A stretch of DNA of 64,000 nt, taken from contig NZ_BJTC01000018.1 in assembly GCF_006829085.1 (NCBI RefSeq), positions 26,506 to 90,505 on the forward strand, read 5' to 3'. The stretch comes from Chryseobacterium sp. ON_d1 (GTDB lineage: Bacteria > Bacteroidota > Bacteroidia > Flavobacteriales > Weeksellaceae). Under the pieces are notes generated by a model that did no database searches, was not told the DNA's origin, and saw only the letters and a list, made by a program, of their open reading frames with translations. Each line of letters starts with the position of its first letter. Position 1 is the first letter of the stretch. The position numbers and the translations under genes are program-made. Shown here piece after piece: positions 8,301-14,915 of this stretch.

Positions 8301-9903
8301 CAGCATAAGATCCGGAGATTTCAGGGAAACAATGATCCTTCCTTTTAAAGTAGAAGAGAAGGGATTCCCACATAAGTTTTCTATAATCAATAATAAAACT
8401 GAAGATATAAAAATCAATATTCCTGAATATATCAACGGGAGTCTTTATTCCTCATATTATGTGTTTGAAAACAGTGCTTTACAGCTGTTTGACAATCTGG
8501 AACAACTAAAGAAGGAACCTTATGGATGCTTTGAACAGCTTTCTTCAACAGTGTATCCTAATTTTTTTATTCTGGATTATTTAAAGTCCGGTAAAAAGAT
8601 CGATACATCTACGGAGAATCTGGTGATTAAAAATATGAAAAAAGGCTTCCAGAAAATGCTGAGCTATAAAAATAGAGACGGAGGTTTCGGGTATTTCAAC
8701 AGTGAAGAATCTGATGTGGCGGTATCAGCATTTGCCTTGTTGGAGTTTACGGATTTAAAGAAATATGTCAATCCGGATACCAAGCTTATTCAGGGACTTT
8801 CATCATTTATTTTATCCAGAAAAAATAGAAATGGACTGTTTGAAGTGAGAAAAGGCTATGAGTTAAAAAGGGAATATTCTGAATATTTCTGGGCCAGAAA
8901 TATGTACGTTGTATATGCATTATCCAAAGTAGGCTTTAAAAATGAGATTGAAGACTCTTTTAATATAATGATGAAAAGAGCTCTGGCTACAAAGGATTCC
9001 TATCAGCTGGCTTTGCTGGCCAATGCTGCTGCTTATCTCGGAAAACAGAAAGAATATGATGAGCTGATGAAAATTATGGATAAGCAATATGAAACAAAGA
9101 ATTTGAAATGCGACATCACTTTTACAGGCTCATGGTGGGGAAGGTCTGCAGAAGCGGAAACACTTTCACTATACATTATGGCACTTCAGAAAGATGAAAG
9201 CCTGAATCAGCTGAAAATAGCAGAGGCAGTAGATCAGCTTATTAATTTAAACGGATATTATGGTTTTGGTTCCACCCAGGCAACAACACTGGCAGTACAG
9301 GCACTGTCTGACTTTTTATCAAAAAATGAAAAGCTGTATGGAACAGAGAAACCTGTAATCAAGATTAATAAGGCAAATACCTCTCCCTACATCAGCCTTT
9401 CATCAGCCTATAAAGCAGGAGAAAATAATATCAGCATCTATTATCCGGCTAAAAACGGATTACCTTATAAACTGGATTATCAGTATCATACCCTTCAGGC
9501 TCCGGAAAGCAAAGACATTCCTCTTACTCTGGAAATAAAATTAAAATCAGGATTATCAAAAGTAGGAGAGACCAACAGACTGACTGTCACCGTTAAAAAT
9601 AAAATAAACGGCCAGTTACCCATGACCATAGCGAAGATCGGTATTCCTGCAGGCCTGACCCTCCAGAATGCTTTGCTGAAAGACCTGATTGATAAAAAAC
9701 AGATTTCCTATTATGAAATTTTTGATAATTATCTGGTGCTGTACTGGGAACATTTTAGTGCAGGAGAAATAAAAACCATCAATCTTGATCTTAAAGTGGA
9801 ATTTGCGGGAACCTATACCGGGAAATCAAGTAACGTGTACCTCTATTATATGCCGGAAGCAAAATATTGGAATCAAGGGATTACAACCAGTATTGAGCCT
9901 TAA
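5383..9903 (+). CDS. Alpha-2-macroglobulin family protein with an embedded TonB-receptor plug
   Basis: 1506 residues with an N-terminal signal sequence ending near VKGQQ, so exported. MG-type beta domains fill the first half (KTYVQTNHVFYKPGEEMYFK is a typical MG1 opening). A carboxypeptidase-regulatory-like domain lies at about 545-600. A full SusC-type plug follows at about 666-786 (IEEVIVLGYSM, INIRGNSSI, LFIVDGVPV, VLKDAAATAIYGSRAANG). The A2M domain starts near 844 (YWNPVVETDKNGKATVEF). The thioester motif GCFEQ is intact, with Cys1049 and Gln1052, followed by a helical thioester domain (GGFGYF) and a receptor-binding-like end. Known: such proteins trap proteases after bait cleavage through the thioester. 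The plug occupies the position of the bait region, just before the A2M domain. Inference: it docks to an outer-membrane barrel, possibly the upstream one. Confidence 0.9.
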   Translation: MNLKFISIYIILLYLLLLSFSVKGQQSFQDFEKEKTYVQTNHVFYKPGEEMYFKIYVVKGNNNLPAENSKVVNFEIIDPAGSAVKKMKYEITNGYAEGYFYFSEDMKGGIYKIRAFTNWMQNEEGKNAFEKEITLQKIVSPRILMKLDFPKKGYGPGDEVTADFSMRSLSNLPIPFYEADFTVMHNGETVSKGKFITDKEGKKQLIFKLPERLKSSDALLNIKVNFDGFTESVSRNIPVVLNNLDVRFLPEGGTFINGIEQNIAFKILDEFEKPVDAVLAVYNQRNEKIKEISAYNFGMGSFRFTPEKGESYYAKIVKPENIARTYTFPVAKDNGLIFNIQNENKKLTVTIISTQEKAIILKGSFREKEVYTKALSLKIGSTTLEIPEKDFPMGICRFTVLEDNIPLAERIVFTNKVNQLNVKVKPVKQYYLPREKVILDIETTNENNKPVPANLGVSVVDDKLWTYADDKQNHIISWLLMDSELKGKIEKPQFYFDKKEEKADKSLDLVMLTNGYRYFELIPEVLKTDKYKYLPEKKNTIYGVIEDENKKPVKADVFLLNTDNRKILKQTVAENGKFYFSDLNADDSYKIIAKSFQPRHQVKIHILSYNLDINPLIKQNLSHIDVEEIVQEAERKEEIKTENRNNTQTLNKPGRSRSDTIQNKRIEEVIVLGYSMRKDKSAMASSTIASSMEIQNASVTSLLNGKVAGIVIKGTGQAGAGEQINIRGNSSITNKSPLFIVDGVPVENFNTTINPNDISSVTVLKDAAATAIYGSRAANGVVIVNSGKNNSSKINVDITPKSYLAVKAVPYGKLTSYTGSRKFAYPEYKTTNTSYRFDYREALYWNPVVETDKNGKATVEFYNSDANTTFRIITEGIAASGLVGRDETAYAAQSLISIDAKIPQYLTRTDQMMIPVVLKNNSSEIRKMTMDVIVPNHVKLIHSDSLITLKPLESGRLFVKIQTDEIVDSNIQFSIRSGDFRETMILPFKVEEKGFPHKFSIINNKTEDIKINIPEYINGSLYSSYYVFENSALQLFDNLEQLKKEPYGCFEQLSSTVYPNFFILDYLKSGKKIDTSTENLVIKNMKKGFQKMLSYKNRDGGFGYFNSEESDVAVSAFALLEFTDLKKYVNPDTKLIQGLSSFILSRKNRNGLFEVRKGYELKREYSEYFWARNMYVVYALSKVGFKNEIEDSFNIMMKRALATKDSYQLALLANAAAYLGKQKEYDELMKIMDKQYETKNLKCDITFTGSWWGRSAEAETLSLYIMALQKDESLNQLKIAEAVDQLINLNGYYGFGSTQATTLAVQALSDFLSKNEKLYGTEKPVIKINKANTSPYISLSSAYKAGENNISIYYPAKNGLPYKLDYQYHTLQAPESKDIPLTLEIKLKSGLSKVGETNRLTVTVKNKINGQLPMTIAKIGIPAGLTLQNALLKDLIDKKQISYYEIFDNYLVLYWEHFSAGEIKTINLDLKVEFAGTYTGKSSNVYLYYMPEAKYWNQGITTSIEP

Positions 9904-9928
9904 TTTTATAAACTGAAACAGACATCCA

Positions 9929-9966
9929 TTTATCCTTGTCAAGGTTTAAAACCTTGACAAGGATAA
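9929..9966. repeat. Perfect 38-bp palindrome after the macroglobulin gene
   Basis: Two exact 19-base complementary arms (TTTATCCTTGTCAAGGTTT and its reverse complement) meet at 9947/9948. The plus-strand 3' side is A-rich and not T-rich, so it is a poor classical terminator for the upstream gene, although the hairpin may protect the mRNA end. It could be a dispersed palindromic element. Confidence 0.6.
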
Positions 9967-9988
9967 AAAAAAATCTTTTTAAATTAAT

Positions 9989-10006
9989 TTTCAAAAATTA
10001 TTGAAA
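9989..10006. promoter_or_regulatory. Putative GbsR-family operator, copy 1
   Basis: TTTCAAAAATTATTGAAA is an imperfect palindrome (TTTCA, 8 bases, TGAAA) that overlaps the -33 element of the regulator promoter. Two near-identical copies lie at 11313-11330 and 12129-12146, upstream of the following membrane-protein genes. Autoregulation by the adjacent GbsR/MarR protein is the natural reading. Confidence 0.55.
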
Positions 10007-10030
10007 GTTCAAAAAATATAATTATATTTG
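10001..10030 (+). promoter_or_regulatory. Bacteroidota-type promoter of the GbsR/MarR gene
   Basis: TTG at 10001-10003, a 19-base spacer, and TATATTTG at 10023-10030 match the -33/-7 consensus exactly. The start codon follows 27 bases after the -7 box. Confidence 0.7.
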
Positions 10031-10057
10031 TTACAGGAAATTTAAAAGAAAAACAAG

Positions 10058-10561
10058 ATGCAACTTTCAGAAGCAAAAGAAAAATACATTCAGACCTGGG
10101 GAACCTTTGCTACCAATTGGGGAATCAACCGTACCATGGCACAGGTGCATGCACTGCTTCTGGCAAGTGACAGACCACTTTCTACCGATGAAGTGATGGA
10201 ACAGCTGGAGATTTCAAGAGGAAATGCCAATATGAATCTTCGCGGCCTGATCGACTGGGGGATTGTGAAAAAAGAGCTGATAAAAGGAGACAGAAAAGAA
10301 TATTTCGTTGCAGAAAAAGATGTCTGGTACCTTTTCAAGCAAATTACCAAAGAACGCAGAAAAAGAGAAATTGAACCTGTCATTTCTTTTCTGGAAGAAT
10401 TAAAGAATATTGACGATAAGGATTCAGAAGAAGCCAGGGAATTTATCAAGCTGATGAATGACTTCAGTTCGGTAACCGGAAAAATCAACAATATCATGGA
10501 TCTGGCCATCAAAAGTGATGACCACTGGCTGGTAGGGAAGATTACCAATCTGTTGAAATAA
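10058..10561 (+). CDS. GbsR/MarR family transcriptional regulator
   Basis: 167 residues with a winged-helix DNA-binding fold. The N-terminus MQLSEAKEKYIQTWGTFATN and the segment RPLSTDEVMEQLEISRGNANMNLRGLIDWGIVKK are typical of the GbsR branch of the MarR superfamily; the second holds the recognition helix (SRGNANMNLRGL). The wing is around KGDRKEYFVAEKDVW, and the C-terminal helices probably dimerise. The gene has its own consensus promoter overlapped by an 18-bp palindrome, and copies of that palindrome precede 11347 and 12242. It therefore likely represses itself and the downstream membrane-protein cluster. The signal is not evident from sequence. Confidence 0.85.
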   Translation: MQLSEAKEKYIQTWGTFATNWGINRTMAQVHALLLASDRPLSTDEVMEQLEISRGNANMNLRGLIDWGIVKKELIKGDRKEYFVAEKDVWYLFKQITKERRKREIEPVISFLEELKNIDDKDSEEAREFIKLMNDFSSVTGKINNIMDLAIKSDDHWLVGKITNLLK

Positions 10562-10577
10562 ACGAATGATTCCACAC

Positions 10578-11276
10578 ATGAAAAATCTTCTTTTATTATT
10601 TATTTCAGGCTTTTTAATAATCAGTTGCCAGAAAAATGTGAATGCCGGTTTTGACATTTATAAAGAAAATTCTGATCCTTATAATCATAAGATAAATGAT
10701 TTGTATAAGATTGAAATTTACAAGGATGAAAAGATATTCAAAATTTTAGAACCTGAAAAGTGGGCCTTGTCTTTAAATTCTAATATAAAACTGGACAGCA
10801 TAAAAGAAGGAAAATACTCATTTGTTTACGAAAATAATTTTGGAGAAACTATCAGAAAAGAAATAAAAGTAGATGAATCTAAAACGTACAGAATAAGAAT
10901 CGCTCTTGACAGCTTGGTAAAAAAAAATAACAAATCAGTTTTTGAAAACCTAAAAGATTCAGAAGCAAAATTGGTCTTTAAATCTACAGGTTGCTTTCAT
11001 CAGGAAAAAGACTCAATAACTGTTATAAATAAAAATAATCATTATTTTATCCGCCAGGAAGGTGGAAATCTAAAAGCGATAGATAGAACAACATGGGCTT
11101 ATTTTGTAAAAACTGAAAATGAAATAAGGGAAATTCCGAAAGATGGTGATTGTACTACCAGAGATGTATATATTTTCTATAATAAAGGAAAATCAGACAC
11201 GATTAGAGATAGCACCTGCAAGTTTTCTATCTGGTCTGCTATAAAAGAGTATCTTAAGAAAAATAAACTGCAATAA
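10578..11276 (+). CDS. Predicted lipoprotein of unknown function
   Basis: 232 residues from the ATG at 10578. An in-frame ATG four codons upstream (10566) is less likely, because the lipoprotein signal begins exactly at MKNLLLLFISGFLIISCQ with the lipobox Cys at residue 17. The mature part is hydrophilic and Lys-rich, with several cysteines (CFHQ, DGDCTT, STCKF) that could form disulfides; no family was recognised. It begins 17 bases after the GbsR gene and is probably co-transcribed with it; a hairpin terminator follows at 11279. Confidence 0.7.
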   Translation: MKNLLLLFISGFLIISCQKNVNAGFDIYKENSDPYNHKINDLYKIEIYKDEKIFKILEPEKWALSLNSNIKLDSIKEGKYSFVYENNFGETIRKEIKVDESKTYRIRIALDSLVKKNNKSVFENLKDSEAKLVFKSTGCFHQEKDSITVINKNNHYFIRQEGGNLKAIDRTTWAYFVKTENEIREIPKDGDCTTRDVYIFYNKGKSDTIRDSTCKFSIWSAIKEYLKKNKLQ

Positions 11277-11278
11277 TC

Positions 11279-11303
11279 AAAGGATGAAAATCCTTTTTTA
11301 TTT
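11279..11303 (+). terminator. Rho-independent terminator after the lipoprotein gene
   Basis: A seven-base stem (AAAGGAT / ATCCTTT) with a GAAA loop is followed by a T-rich tail. It separates the GbsR-lipoprotein unit from the membrane-protein genes. Confidence 0.7.
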
Positions 11304-11312
11304 CAAATAAAC

Positions 11313-11330
11313 TTTCAGAAATTACTGAAA
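11313..11330. promoter_or_regulatory. Putative GbsR-family operator, copy 2
   Basis: TTTCAGAAATTACTGAAA differs from copy 1 at two positions and lies 16 bases before the start codon at 11347. The following ATATAAAA is identical after copy 3. Confidence 0.55.
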
Positions 11331-11346
11331 ATATAAAATTTATAAA

Positions 11347-11691
11347 ATGTTCAATATTGTTTCATATATACTGTTTTTAACCATCAGTTCATACATAACG
11401 ATTGATGTAGGAAGAAGGTGTTACCATGAAGGAAAAGCGTATTTAAAATATCTGCTCCATGATGAAGGTCTCTGCCTGACAATTAACAGGATACTTCTTG
11501 GATGTTATTACTTGTTGAATTTAGGATATATCGCTATCAATCTTACAACCTGGAACAAAATAAACAGCCTGGAGGAAATGATAAGTATTACAGCAATGAG
11601 AGTAGGAAGTATCGTTTTAATCCTCTGTGTATTACATTATATGAACATTTTCGCGCTTTACTTTTTAAGAAATAAATTAACATTAAAATAA
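11347..11691 (+). CDS. Small integral membrane protein, unknown function
   Basis: 114 residues with three hydrophobic segments, about 5-20, 48-66 and 84-108, giving three predicted membrane helices. The motif GRRCYHEGKAYLKYLLHDEG lies between the first two. No named family was recognised. It sits right after operator copy 2 and 7 bases before another membrane protein (11699), so the two are probably co-expressed and may form a complex. Confidence 0.7.
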   Translation: MFNIVSYILFLTISSYITIDVGRRCYHEGKAYLKYLLHDEGLCLTINRILLGCYYLLNLGYIAINLTTWNKINSLEEMISITAMRVGSIVLILCVLHYMNIFALYFLRNKLTLK

Positions 11692-11698
11692 TACTATT

Positions 11699-12109
11699 AT
11701 GGCAGCTACAGTTTTAACCGCAACGTATAATTTTTCAGCGTACATGATCTATTTACCGATCGTAATTACCCTTACCGTATTGGTCTCCCAGTTTTTATTT
11801 AAAAATTCAAAAACATTCATGATTGATATTTTTCACCAGAAAAAAGATATTGCCATGGCAACCAATTCTCTTTTTAAAATAGGTTTTTATCTTTTAAATA
11901 TTGGCTTTGCTTTATGCATCATAGAATTCTTTCAAATTGAAACCGTGGAAAGGCTGGTGGTAGCGCTGAGTAAAAAAATCGGAGGATTTTCAATATATCT
12001 GGGAATAATGATGCTTCTGAATCTGTTACTATTCCTGAAAGGACGGAGACATGCTTTGAACAAAGAAAACATAGAAAGTAATCAGACTACTGATTTTGAA
12101 AGAAACTGA
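11699..12109 (+). CDS. Small integral membrane protein, unknown function
   Basis: 136 residues with hydrophobic segments around 14-32, 55-78 and 98-114, consistent with three membrane helices and a charged C-terminal tail (KGRRHALNKENIES). Its layout resembles that of the preceding 114-residue protein. Same transcription unit as 11347 by spacing. No catalytic motif was seen. Confidence 0.7.
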   Translation: MAATVLTATYNFSAYMIYLPIVITLTVLVSQFLFKNSKTFMIDIFHQKKDIAMATNSLFKIGFYLLNIGFALCIIEFFQIETVERLVVALSKKIGGFSIYLGIMMLLNLLLFLKGRRHALNKENIESNQTTDFERN

Positions 12110-12128
12110 TTTTTTATTTGAATCCATA

Positions 12129-12146
12129 TTTCAAAAATTACTGAAA
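12129..12146. promoter_or_regulatory. Putative GbsR-family operator, copy 3
   Basis: TTTCAAAAATTACTGAAA is followed by ATATAAAA as in copy 2. It lies 95 bases before the start at 12242, so the genes 12242-14643 probably form a second target unit. Confidence 0.55.
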
Positions 12147-12241
12147 ATATAAAACAAACCATAATTATGAAAAATTTAATCATTCACTTATTCCTGATTA
12201 TTTATTTCAGACGAAAAGGATCACTTTAAATAATAACTACC

Positions 12242-12607
12242 ATGAAAACATTTACGAAATACGATTACTTTATCCAATTGATTATTCTAATAATCAGTAT
12301 TGTGGGTGCTGTGATGCATTATAAAGACTGGAAATTTATAGAATTCTATTATGTGGTTGGAGGAGTGCAATTGATAAGTTATCTGATCAGGCTATTTTTA
12401 AAACTAAAACAAACATCTGAGTTCAGAGTATATGGATTAACCATCATGCCTGTCTGGATATGTCTGCTTTTGATTGACCAAAAAATCTATACTGAATTTA
12501 CAATGGCTCTCATGGGTGTCTTCCTGATTCTGGCTTTGTTTTATACGCCTATAATGGCCATCCTTTATGTATATGATTGTTACAACAGTTATGAACCTTA
12601 TAAATAA
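12242..12607 (+). CDS. Small integral membrane protein, unknown function
   Basis: 121 residues with about four hydrophobic helices (10-26, 35-52, 67-80, 88-112) and very short loops. No family was recognised. It is the first gene after operator copy 3 and ends 5 bases before the DCC-family gene, so it is probably expressed with it. Confidence 0.7.
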   Translation: MKTFTKYDYFIQLIILIISIVGAVMHYKDWKFIEFYYVVGGVQLISYLIRLFLKLKQTSEFRVYGLTIMPVWICLLLIDQKIYTEFTMALMGVFLILALFYTPIMAILYVYDCYNSYEPYK

Positions 12608-12612
12608 TTACG

Positions 12613-13431
12613 ATGAAAACACTCAAAAACCAGACCCTGATATACGACAATGAATGTCCGATGTGTAATTTCTATTCCAAAGGTTTCATAAAATGCGGAA
12701 TGCTGGACGAAGACGGAAGGGAAGCATTTACGGAAATCTCAATGAGAAATAAGATCTTAATAGACTTCAACCGGGCGAAAAATGAAATTGCTTTGGTAGA
12801 TCACAACAAAAATGAAGTCGTTTACGGATTAGACAGTCTGCTTGTCATCATTGGAAACTCTTTTCCATTGTTGGCAAAAATTGCTCGAAAAGGACCTCTC
12901 TATTGGTTTTTTCAAAAATTGTATTCCTTCGTTTCTTATAATAGAAAACAGATTATTCCTTCCTCAAAAGATTATACAGAACAATCTTGTGTTCCGGATT
13001 TTAACCTGAAATATAGAATAGCATACATCAGTTTTGTTGTTATTTTTTCGGCATATATCTTAAGTGAATTTTCCTTGAAGCTGGATTTTAATTTAGAACG
13101 AAATTTCTCGAGAGAATTTGCTGTTTGCCTCGGTCAGATCGCTTGGCAGAGCCTCTTTTTAAAAAGCTATCTCAAAGATAAAATCTGGGATTATCTCGGA
13201 AATATGATGACCGTTTCTTTAATCGGGACTTTACTGTTAATTCCTGCTCTGATGACCGATTTTCACCCTGTCTTTTATCTGATATACTTTGGAGCTGTAG
13301 TCTTGGTTATGTTTCTGGAACACCTGAGAAGATGCAGAATACTAAAGCTGAATCTTCTTCCTACCATCTCATGGATATTGTTCAGAATAATAGCGTTGAT
13401 GATCATTATTCTTACAAACATTAAAATTTAA
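12613..13431 (+). CDS. DCC-family (DUF393) thiol-disulfide oxidoreductase-like membrane protein
   Basis: 272 residues. The N-terminus carries the DCC motif LIYDNECPMCNFYSKG, with Cys15 and Cys18 in a CPMC redox-type site, followed by the usual DUF393 features to about residue 115. Residues about 135-270 add four or five hydrophobic segments, so the DCC domain is fused to a membrane domain; many family members are soluble and about 120-140 residues long. The predicted role is thiol redox chemistry at the inner membrane; the substrate is unknown. It belongs to the unit of genes 12242-14643. Confidence 0.8.
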   Translation: MKTLKNQTLIYDNECPMCNFYSKGFIKCGMLDEDGREAFTEISMRNKILIDFNRAKNEIALVDHNKNEVVYGLDSLLVIIGNSFPLLAKIARKGPLYWFFQKLYSFVSYNRKQIIPSSKDYTEQSCVPDFNLKYRIAYISFVVIFSAYILSEFSLKLDFNLERNFSREFAVCLGQIAWQSLFLKSYLKDKIWDYLGNMMTVSLIGTLLLIPALMTDFHPVFYLIYFGAVVLVMFLEHLRRCRILKLNLLPTISWILFRIIALMIIILTNIKI

Positions 13432-13444
13432 AATCTTAAAAAAA

Positions 13445-13921
13445 ATGTCAACCATCTATTTAAATACTGTAATTAATGCAGACATTCACTATGTTTTTGA
13501 TGTGGCAAGAAATATTGATCTGCATCAGCAGTCAACATCAAAATCACATGAAAAAGCCATTGCAGGACGTACTTCGGGACTGATTGAAGAAAATGAAACG
13601 GTAACATGGAGAGCAAAACATCTGGGCGTTTATCAAAACCTCACTACAAAAATTGTCAGCATGGAAAAGCCGTTTCAATTCGTTGATGTCATGCAGAAAG
13701 GAGCTTTCAGATCTATGCGTCACAGACATATTTTTAAATCTGTAAACGGGAAAACATTGATGACCGATATTTTTCAGTTCGAATCTCCGCTAGGTATCAT
13801 TGGAGAATTATTCAATGCCATTTTTCTCAAGGGCTATCTTACAAGCTTTCTGATCAAAAGAAATGAAATGATCAAAACCTTTGCAGAATCTTCTACCCGT
13901 GACGGGATTGCAGTTTTTTAA
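13445..13921 (+). CDS. SRPBCC family protein (START-like lipid/ligand-binding fold)
   Basis: 158 residues. The opening (IYLNTVINADIHYVFDVARNIDLHQQS) and the repeated beta strands ending in FQFVDVMQKGAFRSMRHRHIF and TDIFQFESPLGIIGELFNAIFLKGYL are typical of SRPBCC ligand-binding proteins. No catalytic motif is evident. It lies 13 bases after the DCC gene and 17 bases before a DUF2071 gene. Similar trios with a TIGR01777 epimerase recur in light- or stress-response clusters of other bacteria; the shared role here is inference. Confidence 0.8.
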   Translation: MSTIYLNTVINADIHYVFDVARNIDLHQQSTSKSHEKAIAGRTSGLIEENETVTWRAKHLGVYQNLTTKIVSMEKPFQFVDVMQKGAFRSMRHRHIFKSVNGKTLMTDIFQFESPLGIIGELFNAIFLKGYLTSFLIKRNEMIKTFAESSTRDGIAVF

Positions 13922-13938
13922 CCTAAAAACATACAGTT

Positions 13939-14643
13939 ATGAACTTTTTAAAAGCAGAATGGAGAAAGCTGGCCATCATCAATTACGAAATTAATCCCGA
14001 TATTTTATTACCATACCTGCCCAAAGGTACAGAGCTCGATTTTTATAATAGCAAATGCTATGTAAGTCTTGTGGGATTTATGTTTTTAAATACTACCCTG
14101 TTGGGGGTGTCCATTCCTTTTCACCGCAATTTTGAAGAAGTAAACCTGAGATTTTATGTAAAGAAAAAAGAAAAAGGAGTATGGAAAAGAGGTGTGGTTT
14201 TTATTAAGGAAATCGTTCCCAAACCTGCACTAAGTTTTGTTGCGAATACCATTTATAAAGAAAATTATCACACGATGCCTATGAAGAACCTCATCCATGA
14301 AAAAGAAGACGAACTGCTGATCCGGTACTCATGGAAAGATAAAAGCTGGTATTCTATTCAGATTATGGCTGAGAACAGAGCTAAACCGATGGAAGAAAAT
14401 TCAGAATTTGCGTTTATCACAGAGCATTATTTTGGCTTTACAAAAAAAGAAAATACTACTTCAGAATATGAAGTATGCCACCCGAAATGGAATAGCTACA
14501 CCGTAAATGACTATCAACTGAAAATTGATTTTCAAAAGATCTACGGAAATGATTTTGAAGGTTTGAATCATCAGCAGCCTGTTTCTGTAATGCTTGCCGA
14601 TGGCTCAGAAATTCAAGTCAAAACCAAGAAATATATCAGCTAA
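13939..14643 (+). CDS. DUF2071 (YqjF-like) protein
   Basis: 234 residues. The N-terminal pattern FLKAEWRKLAIINYEINPDILLPYLPKGTELDFY, then YVSLVGFMF, VNLRFYV and KRGVVFIKEIVP, matches the DUF2071/YqjF family, which has an acetoacetate-decarboxylase-like fold. Known members lack an assigned reaction. It closes the tightly spaced group that begins at 12242. Confidence 0.85.
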   Translation: MNFLKAEWRKLAIINYEINPDILLPYLPKGTELDFYNSKCYVSLVGFMFLNTTLLGVSIPFHRNFEEVNLRFYVKKKEKGVWKRGVVFIKEIVPKPALSFVANTIYKENYHTMPMKNLIHEKEDELLIRYSWKDKSWYSIQIMAENRAKPMEENSEFAFITEHYFGFTKKENTTSEYEVCHPKWNSYTVNDYQLKIDFQKIYGNDFEGLNHQQPVSVMLADGSEIQVKTKKYIS

Positions 14644-14915
14644 TAATCCATTGAGGAAAAGAACCCTATCCTCAATCATCTGTGAAAATCTGTTACATCT
14701 GCGGGAAAAAACTAACCACAAATACCGCAAAAGCTTTTTAGATACTTAAGTAAATGAAGATGATATCATTGCATTAAATAAAGTTCACATGAGTTTTTAA
14801 AAATATTTGATTTTTTTTTAAATTGTTAAAATAAAATGAAATATCAGCTACAGCCATCTGTGAAAATCTACGGTTAAAACCTTAAATCTTACCCCGAAAC
14901 TTAAACTTTAAAACA
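14644..14915. repeat. Intergenic stretch with dispersed 15-bp repeat
   Basis: No gene was seen. The sequence CATCTGTGAAAATCT occurs at 14677-14691 and again at 14855-14869; related text (CTGTGTCAATCCGTGAGATC) lies near 42612. These look like members of a short dispersed intergenic repeat. The rest is AT-rich spacer. Confidence 0.45.

Noticed and set aside
10090..10575. Long open frame antisense to the GbsR/MarR gene.
   Set aside because: It is the reverse-strand shadow of a well-supported gene; its translation matches no family.
12167..12229. A 20-codon frame (MKNLIIHLFLIIYFRRKGSL) between the third GbsR-type operator and the gene at 12242.
   Set aside because: Very short, low-complexity and AT-driven; probably chance or a gene remnant, with no supporting signal.
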